NCBI GenBank assembly: GCA_947476185.1 | Contig: CANJPX010000001.1 | Location: 62,001-126,000, forward strand | Reading direction: 5' to 3' | Source: Bacteroidota bacterium | GTDB lineage: Bacteria > Bacteroidota > Bacteroidia > 2-12-FULL-35-15 | DNA: 64,000 nt | In this document: positions 27,275 to 36,787 of the stretch, one piece after another | Numbering within the stretch: the first letter of the stretch is position 1 | Layout: the number at the start of each line of letters is the position of its first letter | Notes under the pieces: generated by a model | The model's input: the letters and a program-made list of their open reading frames with translations, nothing else | The model's database searches: none | What the model was told of the DNA's origin: nothing | Made by a program: the position numbers and the translations under genes

Positions 27275-28915
27275 ATGCAAGAGGAGATGAATGTTGATCA
27301 GAGTGTTACTGTAAGACGCACCGTCCTTGTTTTTAAGCAAAAATTACCCCAGTTAATAATTGTTTTATTTTCTGTACTATTAGCACTAGGCATGTATTAC
27401 CACGAAATGTGGAGAGACGAACTTGATATTTATGGGAGGATTGGTTTAAATGGATATGTTAAATACAGCGAACATGATTATTCTTATTTAGTTTACAATC
27501 TTTTAATGAAAGCTTTTCTTTGGGTCAATGGATCTCAAATGATGTACCAGTTTTACCACTATGTCATAATTGTAGCCGCTATATTTCTTTTAAATAAATA
27601 TTCTCCGTTTAGTTTATTTGAAAAGTTTTTTCTCACGTTTTCATATTTTCTTTTTTTTGAATATGGAATCCTTTCAAGATATTATGGTTTCTTAATTTTG
27701 ATGTTGTTTCTTATCATGTATCTTTTATCTCGTAAAAGAGTTAATTATTATTTAATTATAATTCCCTTAATTGTCTTGGCAAACCATTCAATAAATTCGT
27801 TCATTATTATTTTGCCGCTGTTTGTTTTTATTGTAAATAAGTTGATCGAAAAATTTAAGAAAAACACACTTACCAAGTCCTTGTTAATTTCATATGTTGG
27901 TGTATTTCTGTTTTTCATTTTTATGGGAGTTATATATGTCGTTTTCACATATGGTCAAAAATCCCGCTGGGATGGTGTAGCGAACGCTCCTTTTTTTATG
28001 ACTATTCGGACTATCTGGAACAGTTTTATTCCCCTTCCGGAGTTTACTAGTGGCGCTAGTTTTTGGAATACAAATTATTTTAGTTTCCCCGATATTTATC
28101 CAATGAACTATGACGTTTCAAATTATCTAACAACTCAAAATATTGTTTTGTCGATTTCGTCCATATTTATTTTCATAATAATCTTAATTAAATTTTCAAA
28201 TAAACCTGTTGTTTTTTGGATTTTTTTTGGTAACTGTATTTTGTTGCTGCTTTTCCTTCATACAGCAAAATTTTATTATATTAGGCATCAGGGTTTACTT
28301 TTTATTGTTTTTATATACTGCTATTGGCTTTATCATATTGCAGATGAAGGCATTCATATACCCATACTTAATAAAATAAAATTAGACAGATTGCAGAAAC
28401 TTAAGATTGGAATAATTTTTAAACCAATGATCAGTCTCTTTTTAATTATGCAATTTGTATCCTCCTGCTATGCTTTTTATAAGGATGTAAAATACAAATT
28501 CACCTTGTCGCACGAGACGGCAAAATTTATAAAAACAAACAAGCTTGAAACCGATCATGAATTTGTTGGTTTTATAGATTTTGCGGCACAAACAATCGCT
28601 ATAAATTTGAAAAAGAAGACCTACTTTCCTCAAAGTAATTCTATTGATTATGTCTGGAATCCTTTTGATAAGAACTACAAACAAAATATTTCAATTAGTG
28701 AGGTTTTGGATGCTTGTATTAATTACTCAGAGATCCAAAAGACAAAAGTGATTTTAATATTGAATTTTCCATTAATGGATAATCATCAAACAGAATTGAG
28801 TAATGCAATGTTAACGGAAAATTCGAGTATTGCACTCTTGAAATCTTTCACCGGAGATATTATTCAAACTGATGAGCAGTTCTGGTTGTATGAAGTAAGA
28901 AAAATTGAAAATTGA
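27275..28915 (+). CDS. GT-C-like integral membrane protein (putative glycosyltransferase)
   Basis: The 546-residue protein has about 10-11 transmembrane segments. After the first segment the loop reads YYHEMWRDELDIYGRIG; a D/E pair in the first periplasmic loop is the catalytic mark of GT-C enzymes using lipid-linked sugars. Residues about 470-546 form a soluble tail. I find no closer family match. It is 139 bp after the methyltransferase, in the same direction as the rest of the cluster, and probably transfers a lipid-linked sugar outside the inner membrane. Confidence 0.7.
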   Translation: MQEEMNVDQSVTVRRTVLVFKQKLPQLIIVLFSVLLALGMYYHEMWRDELDIYGRIGLNGYVKYSEHDYSYLVYNLLMKAFLWVNGSQMMYQFYHYVIIVAAIFLLNKYSPFSLFEKFFLTFSYFLFFEYGILSRYYGFLILMLFLIMYLLSRKRVNYYLIIIPLIVLANHSINSFIIILPLFVFIVNKLIEKFKKNTLTKSLLISYVGVFLFFIFMGVIYVVFTYGQKSRWDGVANAPFFMTIRTIWNSFIPLPEFTSGASFWNTNYFSFPDIYPMNYDVSNYLTTQNIVLSISSIFIFIIILIKFSNKPVVFWIFFGNCILLLLFLHTAKFYYIRHQGLLFIVFIYCYWLYHIADEGIHIPILNKIKLDRLQKLKIGIIFKPMISLFLIMQFVSSCYAFYKDVKYKFTLSHETAKFIKTNKLETDHEFVGFIDFAAQTIAINLKKKTYFPQSNSIDYVWNPFDKNYKQNISISEVLDACINYSEIQKTKVILILNFPLMDNHQTELSNAMLTENSSIALLKSFTGDIIQTDEQFWLYEVRKIEN

Positions 28916-28942
28916 TTTGGTTAAAATAAAAATAATAGTGAT

Positions 28943-28957
28943 GGTCAATATTTGACC
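28943..28957. repeat. Perfect palindrome GGTCAA-TAT-TTGACC
   Basis: Six-base arms with a 3-bp centre, in the 72-bp gap between two membrane glycosyltransferase genes and 31 bp before the next ATG. It may be an operator; the site type is not recognised. Confidence 0.4.
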
Positions 28958-28987
28958 TAAATAAAATCTGTTTTACATAGTATTAGG

Positions 28988-30673
28988 ATGAAATTTAATT
29001 TTCAAGTATTTAAAATTAAAAGCACCAATAAACTGTTGGTCTTGTCCATATTTTTATTTTGTCTTTTAGCTGTGAGTGTTTTAAAAAATATTTCATACCC
29101 GCTTTTTTGGGCTGACGAAAGCATGACAGCAATTGGAGCTGAAAGAGTTCTTGAATATGGGTATCCGAAGGTACATGATGGAAAGAATGTGTTTTATGAT
29201 TTAAGAAATAGCAATCCAACATTAGGAATTAATGCAAAAGATGACTCATACATTGGAGGAGCTGGATGGGGGCAGTATTACTATGGTGTAATAGGATATA
29301 TGCTTGCTGATAAAATTGATAATATTTACTTTAAAACAGGCGTTTTTAGAGCAACTTTTGCTTTGGTCGGTTTAATCGGATTGTTATTATTCGCATTTTT
29401 TTTATCTAAGTTTTTCCCAGATAAATTTAATAGATATCTTTTTATTTCTCTCTTTTTTCTTTTAGAATTAATGTCTATTTCCTTGGCTTTACTGTTAAGA
29501 GAGGTAAGGTATTATTCCTTAGTGATTTTTCTTTCGAGTATAATAATTGGTTTGTATTTGAATTTTAGATTTTATAAACCGTTCAATAAATTTTTATTTG
29601 TGAGTATAGAAATTCTTTCGTTGTGTTTGCTTTTTGTAACATTTGCTCCTGTTTTTTTTATTTCGATCCTGACTATAGGTTTATCGGAACTAATTATTGG
29701 GGTTTTTCAGTATTCCAAATCAGACTTACGATCATCAATAAAAAAAGTGTTGCCTGTTATGCTTTCCCTAATTATTTCACTTATCATTATTAGTCCACTG
29801 GTTTTTTATTTTAAGACTTTTGAGATATCAAATGCAATGAGCGCATTTAATGGTTTTAATAGTAAAATGTATTGGAATAATATGTTCACGTCAATTAGTT
29901 ATTTTGCAAAACACGAACTTTTATGGCTTGCTTTAATTATGAAATTATTGTTAATTTTAAACAGCAAAAATTTTCTAATGCAAGGGTTTTCTCTTTTCAA
30001 AATATCTTGTTTTTTGACTTTATTTTTCATTGTCTCCCTTTTTACAATAGCAAAAATTCCTAACTTTATATTTACTCGATACATAATTTATCTTCAACCA
30101 ATTCTCTCTATAATAGTTATTCTTGATTTTTTAATTCTACTTGATCTAAATTCTGAAAATGGGGTAAAATGTTTCGGCATTAGAAACGTTTTGCCTCTAA
30201 TTATTTTTTGCGCTTTTTTTATTTATTTAGGTTTTTCTAATTTTAAAAATATTAAGAGTCACATCTTTGAACTTACTCACATATATAAAGGCCCTCTTGA
30301 TTATACAATACCATTCATTAAAGAATCTTTTAAAAAAACGGATACGCTTGTTATTGCAGCAAATTATGAGGAAACTTCATATATGTATTATTTAAAAAGT
30401 AAAGTTGTCGTTGGTCTAGTTGGGAATAATATTTTGGAGGATGCAAAGTTAAATCCTCATATTATTGCTTTCAGGAGTACCTGGACGGAATTTGCCTATG
30501 TTTTTGATGAATATGGAAAGCGTGCAGTTTTTAATCGTTTCAATTTCTCTGTTTTTGATTTCCCGTTTAATAATATTCCGGAACTAAACAGTGAGCTGTC
30601 AATGCCTCACCAATTTGAAACGAAGGTGTGGTATGAGCAAGATGGAATAACCAATTTGTATTTAAGGAAATGA
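28988..30673 (+). CDS. GT-C-like integral membrane protein (putative glycosyltransferase)
   Basis: This 561-residue polytopic protein (about 11 helices) has, after the first helix, the loop YPLFWADESMTAIGAERVLEY. Its acidic pair (D-E) sits where GT-C enzymes hold the catalytic acid. A long loop follows (GYPKVHDGKNVFYDLR, DSYIGGAGWGQYYYG), resembling GT39/PMT_2-type proteins. The C-terminal 120 residues are soluble (FKKTDTLVIAANYEETSYMYYL). Its stop overlaps the next start by 4 bp (ATGA), so it is coupled to the paralogous pair that follows. Confidence 0.72.
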   Translation: MKFNFQVFKIKSTNKLLVLSIFLFCLLAVSVLKNISYPLFWADESMTAIGAERVLEYGYPKVHDGKNVFYDLRNSNPTLGINAKDDSYIGGAGWGQYYYGVIGYMLADKIDNIYFKTGVFRATFALVGLIGLLLFAFFLSKFFPDKFNRYLFISLFFLLELMSISLALLLREVRYYSLVIFLSSIIIGLYLNFRFYKPFNKFLFVSIEILSLCLLFVTFAPVFFISILTIGLSELIIGVFQYSKSDLRSSIKKVLPVMLSLIISLIIISPLVFYFKTFEISNAMSAFNGFNSKMYWNNMFTSISYFAKHELLWLALIMKLLLILNSKNFLMQGFSLFKISCFLTLFFIVSLFTIAKIPNFIFTRYIIYLQPILSIIVILDFLILLDLNSENGVKCFGIRNVLPLIIFCAFFIYLGFSNFKNIKSHIFELTHIYKGPLDYTIPFIKESFKKTDTLVIAANYEETSYMYYLKSKVVVGLVGNNILEDAKLNPHIIAFRSTWTEFAYVFDEYGKRAVFNRFNFSVFDFPFNNIPELNSELSMPHQFETKVWYEQDGITNLYLRK

Positions 30674-32451
30674 TTCAAGTTCAAGTTGAAAGGGAGTTTA
30701 CAGACAATATTTCTAAAATAAGGGAATATAAGTTTAATTTGGTCGCTTTGATTGGGTTGTTGGTTTCCTTATTGTTAATTGTTTTTTGCTATCAACATTT
30801 TGGATCTTATTTTGAAGAGAATGATGATCCCAGATTTGTTATGGCAATGAAAGGATTTGCTACTCACCTTCCTTTTGATAATTTCATGGGTTTCTTTTAT
30901 ATTTTAACAGATGACTTGTACATATCACTTTACAAACATTTTCCCAATATAGGATGGTATGGACTCTCAATGTTTTTGCTGCTTTGGGGCGCATTATTTA
31001 ATATTTACATTTCACTTTATCTATCGGCCAAGCATATAATTGTTTTTCCTTTATTTTTATTAATTTTTATTGCATTTTATTTTTTAATATTTTTTCAGAA
31101 TGTTTACTGGATCAATTTCGCTCGTCCTACTATTTTGGTTACAAGTAGTTTTATTATCTTATTGTCTGTATTATATTTAAATATTGAGATTTTTAAAAAT
31201 AATAAGTGGGTACTAATATTTCCTGTCATTACTTATAGCTTAGGTCATCTAACCAGATTAGAAGCAGGATACCTTGGATTTGTTTTTGGTTTGGTGTTTT
31301 CTATTCTTCTTATTTATAGACAAAAAAGTTTATTGCCTTTTTTGTTAAAATTTATTTTGCCGGTAGTATTCTTTATCTTAATTGTTAAGGTTGTAGGCGT
31401 ATTTTCTGAAAAGCGGAATGGGAGAAATATTGAATATTTGGAGAGGACGAAAATCATGCGTCAGCTTATTGATTATAAGAATGTTACAGAGTTTGTTCCA
31501 AAGGATATAAATGAGAGGATAGTATATGATGCTGTTATGGTCGAGTATTATTTTGGGGATGACAAAGCAATTACAATTGATTTTTTAAGGAAGCTAATAA
31601 AAGAGACTTCACTATGGAAGAGCGGGAACAATAAAAAATTTAAAATGGAATTCGACGTCTTTGTAAGTAGTTTAGGAAATGAAAATTTTATTGCAGCAAT
31701 AATTAATTTGAGTTTATTTGGATTTACTCTTCTATGGCTCTTAGTTTCGCTAAAAAATAATTATAAGAATTTTTTTAGATTTTTATTGTTTCATTTGTTT
31801 TATTTAGCAATTATTTTTGGAATGTGTTATTTTCTAAAACTCCCTGCTCGTATTTTTAATCCATTGCTTGTTATGTGGACTATTGGTAATTTGATTTTAG
31901 CAATGTCTTTCATTCGTTTTAATAAAAAGAAATTTTACTTCTTTTTATCTGTACCATTTTTTTTAATTTTATTTGGGATTCCTAAATTTGCTAAAGCCAA
32001 CAATGAATTCATTGCATATTATAAAAAATATGGAGAGGTTAATCGCCTAATGGTTGATGATATCAACGAGAAATTTCATAAAACTATTTTTATACCTACG
32101 TCCCCACGAAGTTGGGAAATGCATAATGCCACTGATCCTATTAATGAAATTAATTTTAAAAATGGTAATTCATACGTGTACCTCTCAATTGATATTTCAC
32201 AAGCACCTGAAACAAAAGACCAGCTTTTTAATATGTTCGGAACAAGCGACCATTCTGAGCTTTTTAAAAATATCAGTAAAATGAATAATGTTGTTTTTAT
32301 TTCTGATGATAATTATGTTAATTTTTTAGGGGCATACTATCATTACCTCTATAAACAAGATTATTATTTTGAAACAGTATTTGATTATCAACCTTTTTTT
32401 TATCAATACACAGGATTAAATTATTATAGATTGAAAAAAGCTTCTCAATGA
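30670..32451 (+). CDS. Polytopic membrane protein, first of a paralogous pair
   Basis: The 593-residue protein has about 10-12 hydrophobic segments and, in the first loop after helix 1, FGSYFEENDDPRFVMAMKGF, with an acidic N-D-D cluster as in GT-C transferases. The C-terminal third is soluble (TIFIPTSPRSWEMHNATDP, FNMFGTSDHSELFKNIS). The family is not one I recognise by name. It starts inside the previous gene's stop (ATGA) and ends in the same way with the next gene, so three genes are translationally coupled. It most resembles its neighbour at 32448. Confidence 0.65.
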   Translation: MIQVQVEREFTDNISKIREYKFNLVALIGLLVSLLLIVFCYQHFGSYFEENDDPRFVMAMKGFATHLPFDNFMGFFYILTDDLYISLYKHFPNIGWYGLSMFLLLWGALFNIYISLYLSAKHIIVFPLFLLIFIAFYFLIFFQNVYWINFARPTILVTSSFIILLSVLYLNIEIFKNNKWVLIFPVITYSLGHLTRLEAGYLGFVFGLVFSILLIYRQKSLLPFLLKFILPVVFFILIVKVVGVFSEKRNGRNIEYLERTKIMRQLIDYKNVTEFVPKDINERIVYDAVMVEYYFGDDKAITIDFLRKLIKETSLWKSGNNKKFKMEFDVFVSSLGNENFIAAIINLSLFGFTLLWLLVSLKNNYKNFFRFLLFHLFYLAIIFGMCYFLKLPARIFNPLLVMWTIGNLILAMSFIRFNKKKFYFFLSVPFFLILFGIPKFAKANNEFIAYYKKYGEVNRLMVDDINEKFHKTIFIPTSPRSWEMHNATDPINEINFKNGNSYVYLSIDISQAPETKDQLFNMFGTSDHSELFKNISKMNNVVFISDDNYVNFLGAYYHYLYKQDYYFETVFDYQPFFYQYTGLNYYRLKKASQ

Positions 32452-34202
32452 TATGTAATACCGAAATAGAAACTTCGAGAAAAAGGGAGTATGATTTTAA
32501 AATAGTCGCATCCATTGGCTTATTAATTTCTGTTTTTTTACTTGTGTTTAGTTATTATATTTTCGGCTCTTTTTTCGAATCTAATGATGATCCTAGATAT
32601 GTTTTGGCTATGAAAGGGCTTGTTTCACCTCTTCCCTTTGAGCATTTTTTTGGAGCATATAAGTTTACGGCTATTTTGTACGGCTATCTTTACAAACATT
32701 TTCCAGAATTTGGTTGGTATGGGTTTTCTATGTTTTTTTTGCTTTGGGCGGCTTTGTTTAATATTTATATAACCTTTTATCTTGTCTCCAAAAGTCGAAT
32801 TAATTTCCTTCTTTTCATTATGTTATTCATTACTTTTTACTTTTCTGTGTTTTTTCAGAATTCTTATTGCATTAATTTTGCTCGACCTGTAATTTTGGTT
32901 TCTTCGAGTTTTGTAATCTTATTGGGAGTTTTATATCTTCATGCGGAAGTATTAAGAAAAAATAAATGGATATTATTTTTCCCGATAATAACTTTCATTT
33001 TTGCGCACTTCACTCGTTTAGATACAGGATATTTAGGTTTTGTTTTTGGGTTGGTTTTTTCTGTTCTTCTTATTTTTAAAGAAAAGGCACTTGTTCCATT
33101 TCTTTTGAAATTTATTGTTCCATTTCTTTTATTTTTTGCTCTTCTTGAGACAGAGAAAGTATATTCCGCTACTTATGGAAATGTGAATAATTTGTGCTGG
33201 GAGAAGTCTGAGTTAATAAGGAAACTTATTGATTATAAGAATGGATCTGAATATGTACCAAAAGATGTGAAAGATCAAATTGCCTACGAATCAATTATGG
33301 TTACCTATTATTTTGGTGATGATAATATATTCACCTTGGATTATTTAAAAAGACTAACTTTTGAATGTTCACTCTTAAAAAGCGGTCGTGAAAAGAAATT
33401 TAGAGAAGAGTATGGAACTTTTTCAAAAAGTTTGGATAATGAAAATTCTGCTGCCAATATGCTCAATTACGGCTTGCTTGCTATTTTTATTATTTCATTT
33501 TTCCTTTCCATGAAGGGGACTGTGTTTTATGTTATAAGGGTTGTATTGTTTCAGTTGTTTTTTTATTCTATTATTTTAGGCCTTTGTTATTACTTAAAAC
33601 TCCCTGCTAGAATTTTTAATCCTCTTGTTGTAATGTTAACTTTCGGGAATTTGGTTTTTGCGTTTTCTTTTTTGCATTTCACTAATAAACTAGTTTATTG
33701 GATTCTCGTAATTCCTCTCGTATTGTTTTTTTATTCTATACCAACCTATATAAATAAAACGAAGGAAAGAATATCTTATTATAAGGAATATGGCAGAGTA
33801 AATCAAATGATGATAGATGATTTAAATAAGACTTTTCAAAATACCATTTTTATTCCAACTAATGGAAGAGCCTGGGAAATGCATGCAGCAACAGATCCAA
33901 TAAAAGAAATTAATTTTAAAAATAATAACAGCTATGTTTATTTATCGATTGAATTGTCTTTAACTCCAGAAATAAAAGACCAGCTTAGTGCTAAATTTGG
34001 AACGAGTGATCATTCAAAACTCTTTAGAAATATAAAAGAAATGGATAATGTGATTTTCATTTCAGATGAATCCTATAATTATTTTTTATCAGCCTATTAT
34101 CATTACTTTTATAGTCAGGATTATACTTTTGAAAAAGTATTTATTCACCCGCCTCTTTTTTATCAATATACAGGATTGAACTATTACAGAATAAAAAGGT
34201 AA
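32448..34202 (+). CDS. Polytopic membrane protein, second of a paralogous pair
   Basis: The 584-residue protein aligns along its full length with the gene before it: GSFFESNDDPRYVLAMKGL matches the first-loop acidic motif, LGLCYYLKLPARIFNPLVVM matches the late helix, and FIPTNGRAWEMHAATDP and KFGTSDHSKLFRNI match the soluble tail. The two genes clearly arose by tandem duplication and have since diverged. Function is unknown; a GT-C-type glycosyltransferase or a polymerase-like glycan enzyme is plausible from the acidic loop and the context. Confidence 0.65.
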   Translation: MICNTEIETSRKREYDFKIVASIGLLISVFLLVFSYYIFGSFFESNDDPRYVLAMKGLVSPLPFEHFFGAYKFTAILYGYLYKHFPEFGWYGFSMFFLLWAALFNIYITFYLVSKSRINFLLFIMLFITFYFSVFFQNSYCINFARPVILVSSSFVILLGVLYLHAEVLRKNKWILFFPIITFIFAHFTRLDTGYLGFVFGLVFSVLLIFKEKALVPFLLKFIVPFLLFFALLETEKVYSATYGNVNNLCWEKSELIRKLIDYKNGSEYVPKDVKDQIAYESIMVTYYFGDDNIFTLDYLKRLTFECSLLKSGREKKFREEYGTFSKSLDNENSAANMLNYGLLAIFIISFFLSMKGTVFYVIRVVLFQLFFYSIILGLCYYLKLPARIFNPLVVMLTFGNLVFAFSFLHFTNKLVYWILVIPLVLFFYSIPTYINKTKERISYYKEYGRVNQMMIDDLNKTFQNTIFIPTNGRAWEMHAATDPIKEINFKNNNSYVYLSIELSLTPEIKDQLSAKFGTSDHSKLFRNIKEMDNVIFISDESYNYFLSAYYHYFYSQDYTFEKVFIHPPLFYQYTGLNYYRIKR

Positions 34203-34222
34203 CCAACAATAACTTATTTTAA

Positions 34223-35065
34223 GTGAAAACTATTAATCACACTTCGCCTCAACTAAATGAATTAATACTTGATATTAATGGGATATGGGTTTCTGAAAAG
34301 GAAGAACGTGTATCCTATCCTGATTGTGGAAACGATGCACTATTTTTAGTTGAAGACAATAGTTTTTGGTTTAAACATCGTAACAATATTATTAATAGTG
34401 TTTTAGATCGTTATCCTTTCAAGAATAACTTTGCTGATATTGGAGGAGGAAATGGTTTTCAGGCTATGGCAATATCTGAAAAATATAATACGGCCAAATT
34501 GTTTTTGTTAGAGCCAGGTTATCAGGGTTGTTTGAATGCAAAAAAAAGGGGATTAGTGAATGTCTTTAATATTCCTTTTCAAAAATTTGATTTTTGTAGT
34601 AATAATGTTGATGGTGTTGGTTTATTTGATGTTTTGGAACATATCGAGGATGATGTTGCTTTTATTTCTGAAATTAAATCCCGATTACCTCCTAATTCGA
34701 TTATATATATCACCGTTCCTGCGCATAATTATTTATGGTCAGATGTTGATTTCTTTGCCGGTCATTTCAGGCGATATAATTTTGAAATGATTAAGTCTCT
34801 TGCGACTAATGCTGATGTTGAATTAGTTTTTTCTTCTTTCTTTTTCTCTTATGTTCCTTTTATCACATATTTTGTTAAGCATATTCCTTATATATTAAGG
34901 GGTAGGCGTAGCAGTGAGTCTATTTTGAATTCAGAAGTAGAAAATCTTGCTCCTTCTGGATTTGTTTTAAAAATCTTCGATTTGTTTCATAAAAGAGAAC
35001 TAAACTTGATTGAGAGAAGTTTAATTAAAAGGGGAGGGAGTTGTATTGCCGTATTCAAGACATAA
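34223..35065 (+). CDS. Class I SAM-dependent methyltransferase (GTG start)
   Basis: The 280-residue protein has motif I as FADIGGGNGFQAMAIS and DGVGLFDVLEHIEDD as the motif with the post-strand acid and DVLEH signature seen in many sugar methyltransferases. Then comes IIYITVPAHNYLWSD, including a hydrophobic methyl-acceptor segment, and a C-terminal basic region. The start is GTG at 34223, immediately after an in-frame TAA, and no ATG lies before the conserved core. It is the last gene of the plus-strand glycan cluster and converges with the minus-strand gene at 35109. Confidence 0.85.
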   Translation: MKTINHTSPQLNELILDINGIWVSEKEERVSYPDCGNDALFLVEDNSFWFKHRNNIINSVLDRYPFKNNFADIGGGNGFQAMAISEKYNTAKLFLLEPGYQGCLNAKKRGLVNVFNIPFQKFDFCSNNVDGVGLFDVLEHIEDDVAFISEIKSRLPPNSIIYITVPAHNYLWSDVDFFAGHFRRYNFEMIKSLATNADVELVFSSFFFSYVPFITYFVKHIPYILRGRRSSESILNSEVENLAPSGFVLKIFDLFHKRELNLIERSLIKRGGSCIAVFKT

Positions 35066-35085
35066 TTATTTTATATAGAAGTTTT

Positions 35086-35106
35086 TTGGCAGCGACTTGC
35101 TACCAA
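35086..35106. terminator. Candidate hairpin terminator between convergent genes
   Basis: TTGGCAGC (35086-35093) and GCTACCAA (35099-35106) form an 8-bp stem with loop GACTT; the central pair is G-U on the minus-strand RNA and a C/A mismatch on the plus. There is no long T-run, so support is moderate. Confidence 0.35.
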
Positions 35107-35108
35107 CT

Positions 35109-36770
35109 TTATAACCTTTCATATATGTATATTATGTCTTCTGATTTTGGCTGATAGTTATTAAGTTGGTCGTATATTTTTAGAGAAGAATATTCGTATG
35201 GCATTATATCATAAAGTCCTACCAGTCTATAATTTTTTGAGGCATAGTCTTGAGCCCATTTGTAAATAAATCTTTCTGATAGAGGCTGGTTTAACCATGA
35301 TCGCCATATATCGACAAGTAGCAAATATTTTGGTTTGTTTGATTCAATTTCTTGAGCCATTTCTTTTTGCATTGATAATGCATATGGGTGTATCTCAACT
35401 AAGTTGTATGTATATATATATCCTGAAGCAGAATATCTGTCTGCATAAAAACAAATTTGCGGCTCCGAACCCATTATTGCAATTTTATCATCCTTGTTAG
35501 TGTTTTTTTGAATGAAATCCGCTATTTCAATCGATTCTACAAATGGATTCACACGGTATATTTTTTTGGAAGATATTTTTGTATTTTGTAAAAACAAATA
35601 ATCGATGTTGGCGTTTATTCCTAAACCAACCAAAGATATAAATACAAAAAAAGTAGTGAATACCATGATCGGCATTTTAAATTTATGGATAAAAAGATCA
35701 TTAAAGAATTCGAAGAATATGGCTGTCAAAAGTCCAACAATAGGCAATAGTGTTATAAAATAATGTTGCCGAAAATAAAATCCTGGAATTATTGTTAAAA
35801 CAGAAAAGAAGAAAAACAAAGCGATCAGAATTTTATTTCTTTTTGAAGTTTTATGAAAAAATATAAGTGGTATGCCAGCTAACGAAATTAACCATAAAGC
35901 GAAATAGCCAACAAATGAATATTGGCCGGTTATTGCATTTATTCCTAGTTTAAAATAATAGCCAATTTCATCAGATGGTACCTGACTGCCGTATTCTGCG
36001 AGATAGGTCACTGTCCAAAACCAAAATCTTTTAAAATCACCAAAGAAATAAAAAAACAGTAACATGCATATTACTGGGGCGGCAAATCCAAAAGAGAATA
36101 CTAGAAGTCTTTTTAATAGATTTTTAAGTGGGGTAAAATTAAATTCGTTGACGATAATAATTGCAATTCCAAAAAATAAAAAGAATAAGCCCGATTGTTT
36201 ACAAAGAAAAGCAAAAGAAAAGAAAATTCCGGAAATAAAATATTGAATTAATTTATGTTTTTCATTTCTGTAAAGTTGAAGTAAAAGGTAGATCCCTAAA
36301 AGTGCAAAAAAAGTAACAAAATGTGTTGCGTGAGCGGCTTGTGCTAATAAGCTCCACGATGTTCCCATAATCCCGAATGTAGCACTGGAGAAAATGGCTC
36401 CAATCTTTGAAACAAAATGTTTGGAGATCAAGAACACCAATATAATTGATGTTATTGAAATAATTGTTAACCCAATATGTATTCCCACGATAGTTTTTCC
36501 GAACATTAGCATACTTAATGCATACATATAATATGTTCCGGGTAGTTTCATATTATAGGCCAAGGTGTATGGAATATGGCCATCAAGTATTAGTTTTCCC
36601 ATATAAGCATATTCACCTTCGTCTCGTTCAAGTGGGAACGAAAGCAGATGAATACGTGCAGTAAGCACAACTAGAATTATTAATCCAAGTAGGGTATAAA
36701 TAAATATATCGTTATTGAATGGATCAGTATAACGAATTGAAATTTTGGAGAAAAACGATTTTTTTAGCAT
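35109..36770 (-). CDS. GT39-family (PMT_2/ArnT-like) membrane glycosyltransferase
   Basis: The 553-residue protein has about 11 transmembrane helices. The first periplasmic loop contains FPLERDEGEYAYMGKLILDG, the canonical D-E motif of GT-C/PMT_2 enzymes, followed by KLPGTYYMYALSMLMFG. A soluble C-terminal domain includes DKIAIMGSEPQICFYADR. It should transfer a sugar from a lipid carrier to a protein, glycan or lipid on the outer face of the inner membrane. It follows the NrfJ-like gene by 17 bp on the same strand, so glycosylation and cytochrome accessory functions are transcribed together here. Confidence 0.85.
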   Translation of the reverse strand: MLKKSFFSKISIRYTDPFNNDIFIYTLLGLIILVVLTARIHLLSFPLERDEGEYAYMGKLILDGHIPYTLAYNMKLPGTYYMYALSMLMFGKTIVGIHIGLTIISITSIILVFLISKHFVSKIGAIFSSATFGIMGTSWSLLAQAAHATHFVTFFALLGIYLLLQLYRNEKHKLIQYFISGIFFSFAFLCKQSGLFFLFFGIAIIIVNEFNFTPLKNLLKRLLVFSFGFAAPVICMLLFFYFFGDFKRFWFWTVTYLAEYGSQVPSDEIGYYFKLGINAITGQYSFVGYFALWLISLAGIPLIFFHKTSKRNKILIALFFFFSVLTIIPGFYFRQHYFITLLPIVGLLTAIFFEFFNDLFIHKFKMPIMVFTTFFVFISLVGLGINANIDYLFLQNTKISSKKIYRVNPFVESIEIADFIQKNTNKDDKIAIMGSEPQICFYADRYSASGYIYTYNLVEIHPYALSMQKEMAQEIESNKPKYLLLVDIWRSWLNQPLSERFIYKWAQDYASKNYRLVGLYDIMPYEYSSLKIYDQLNNYQPKSEDIIYIYERL

Positions 36771-36787
36771 TAATATAATATCGAGGA

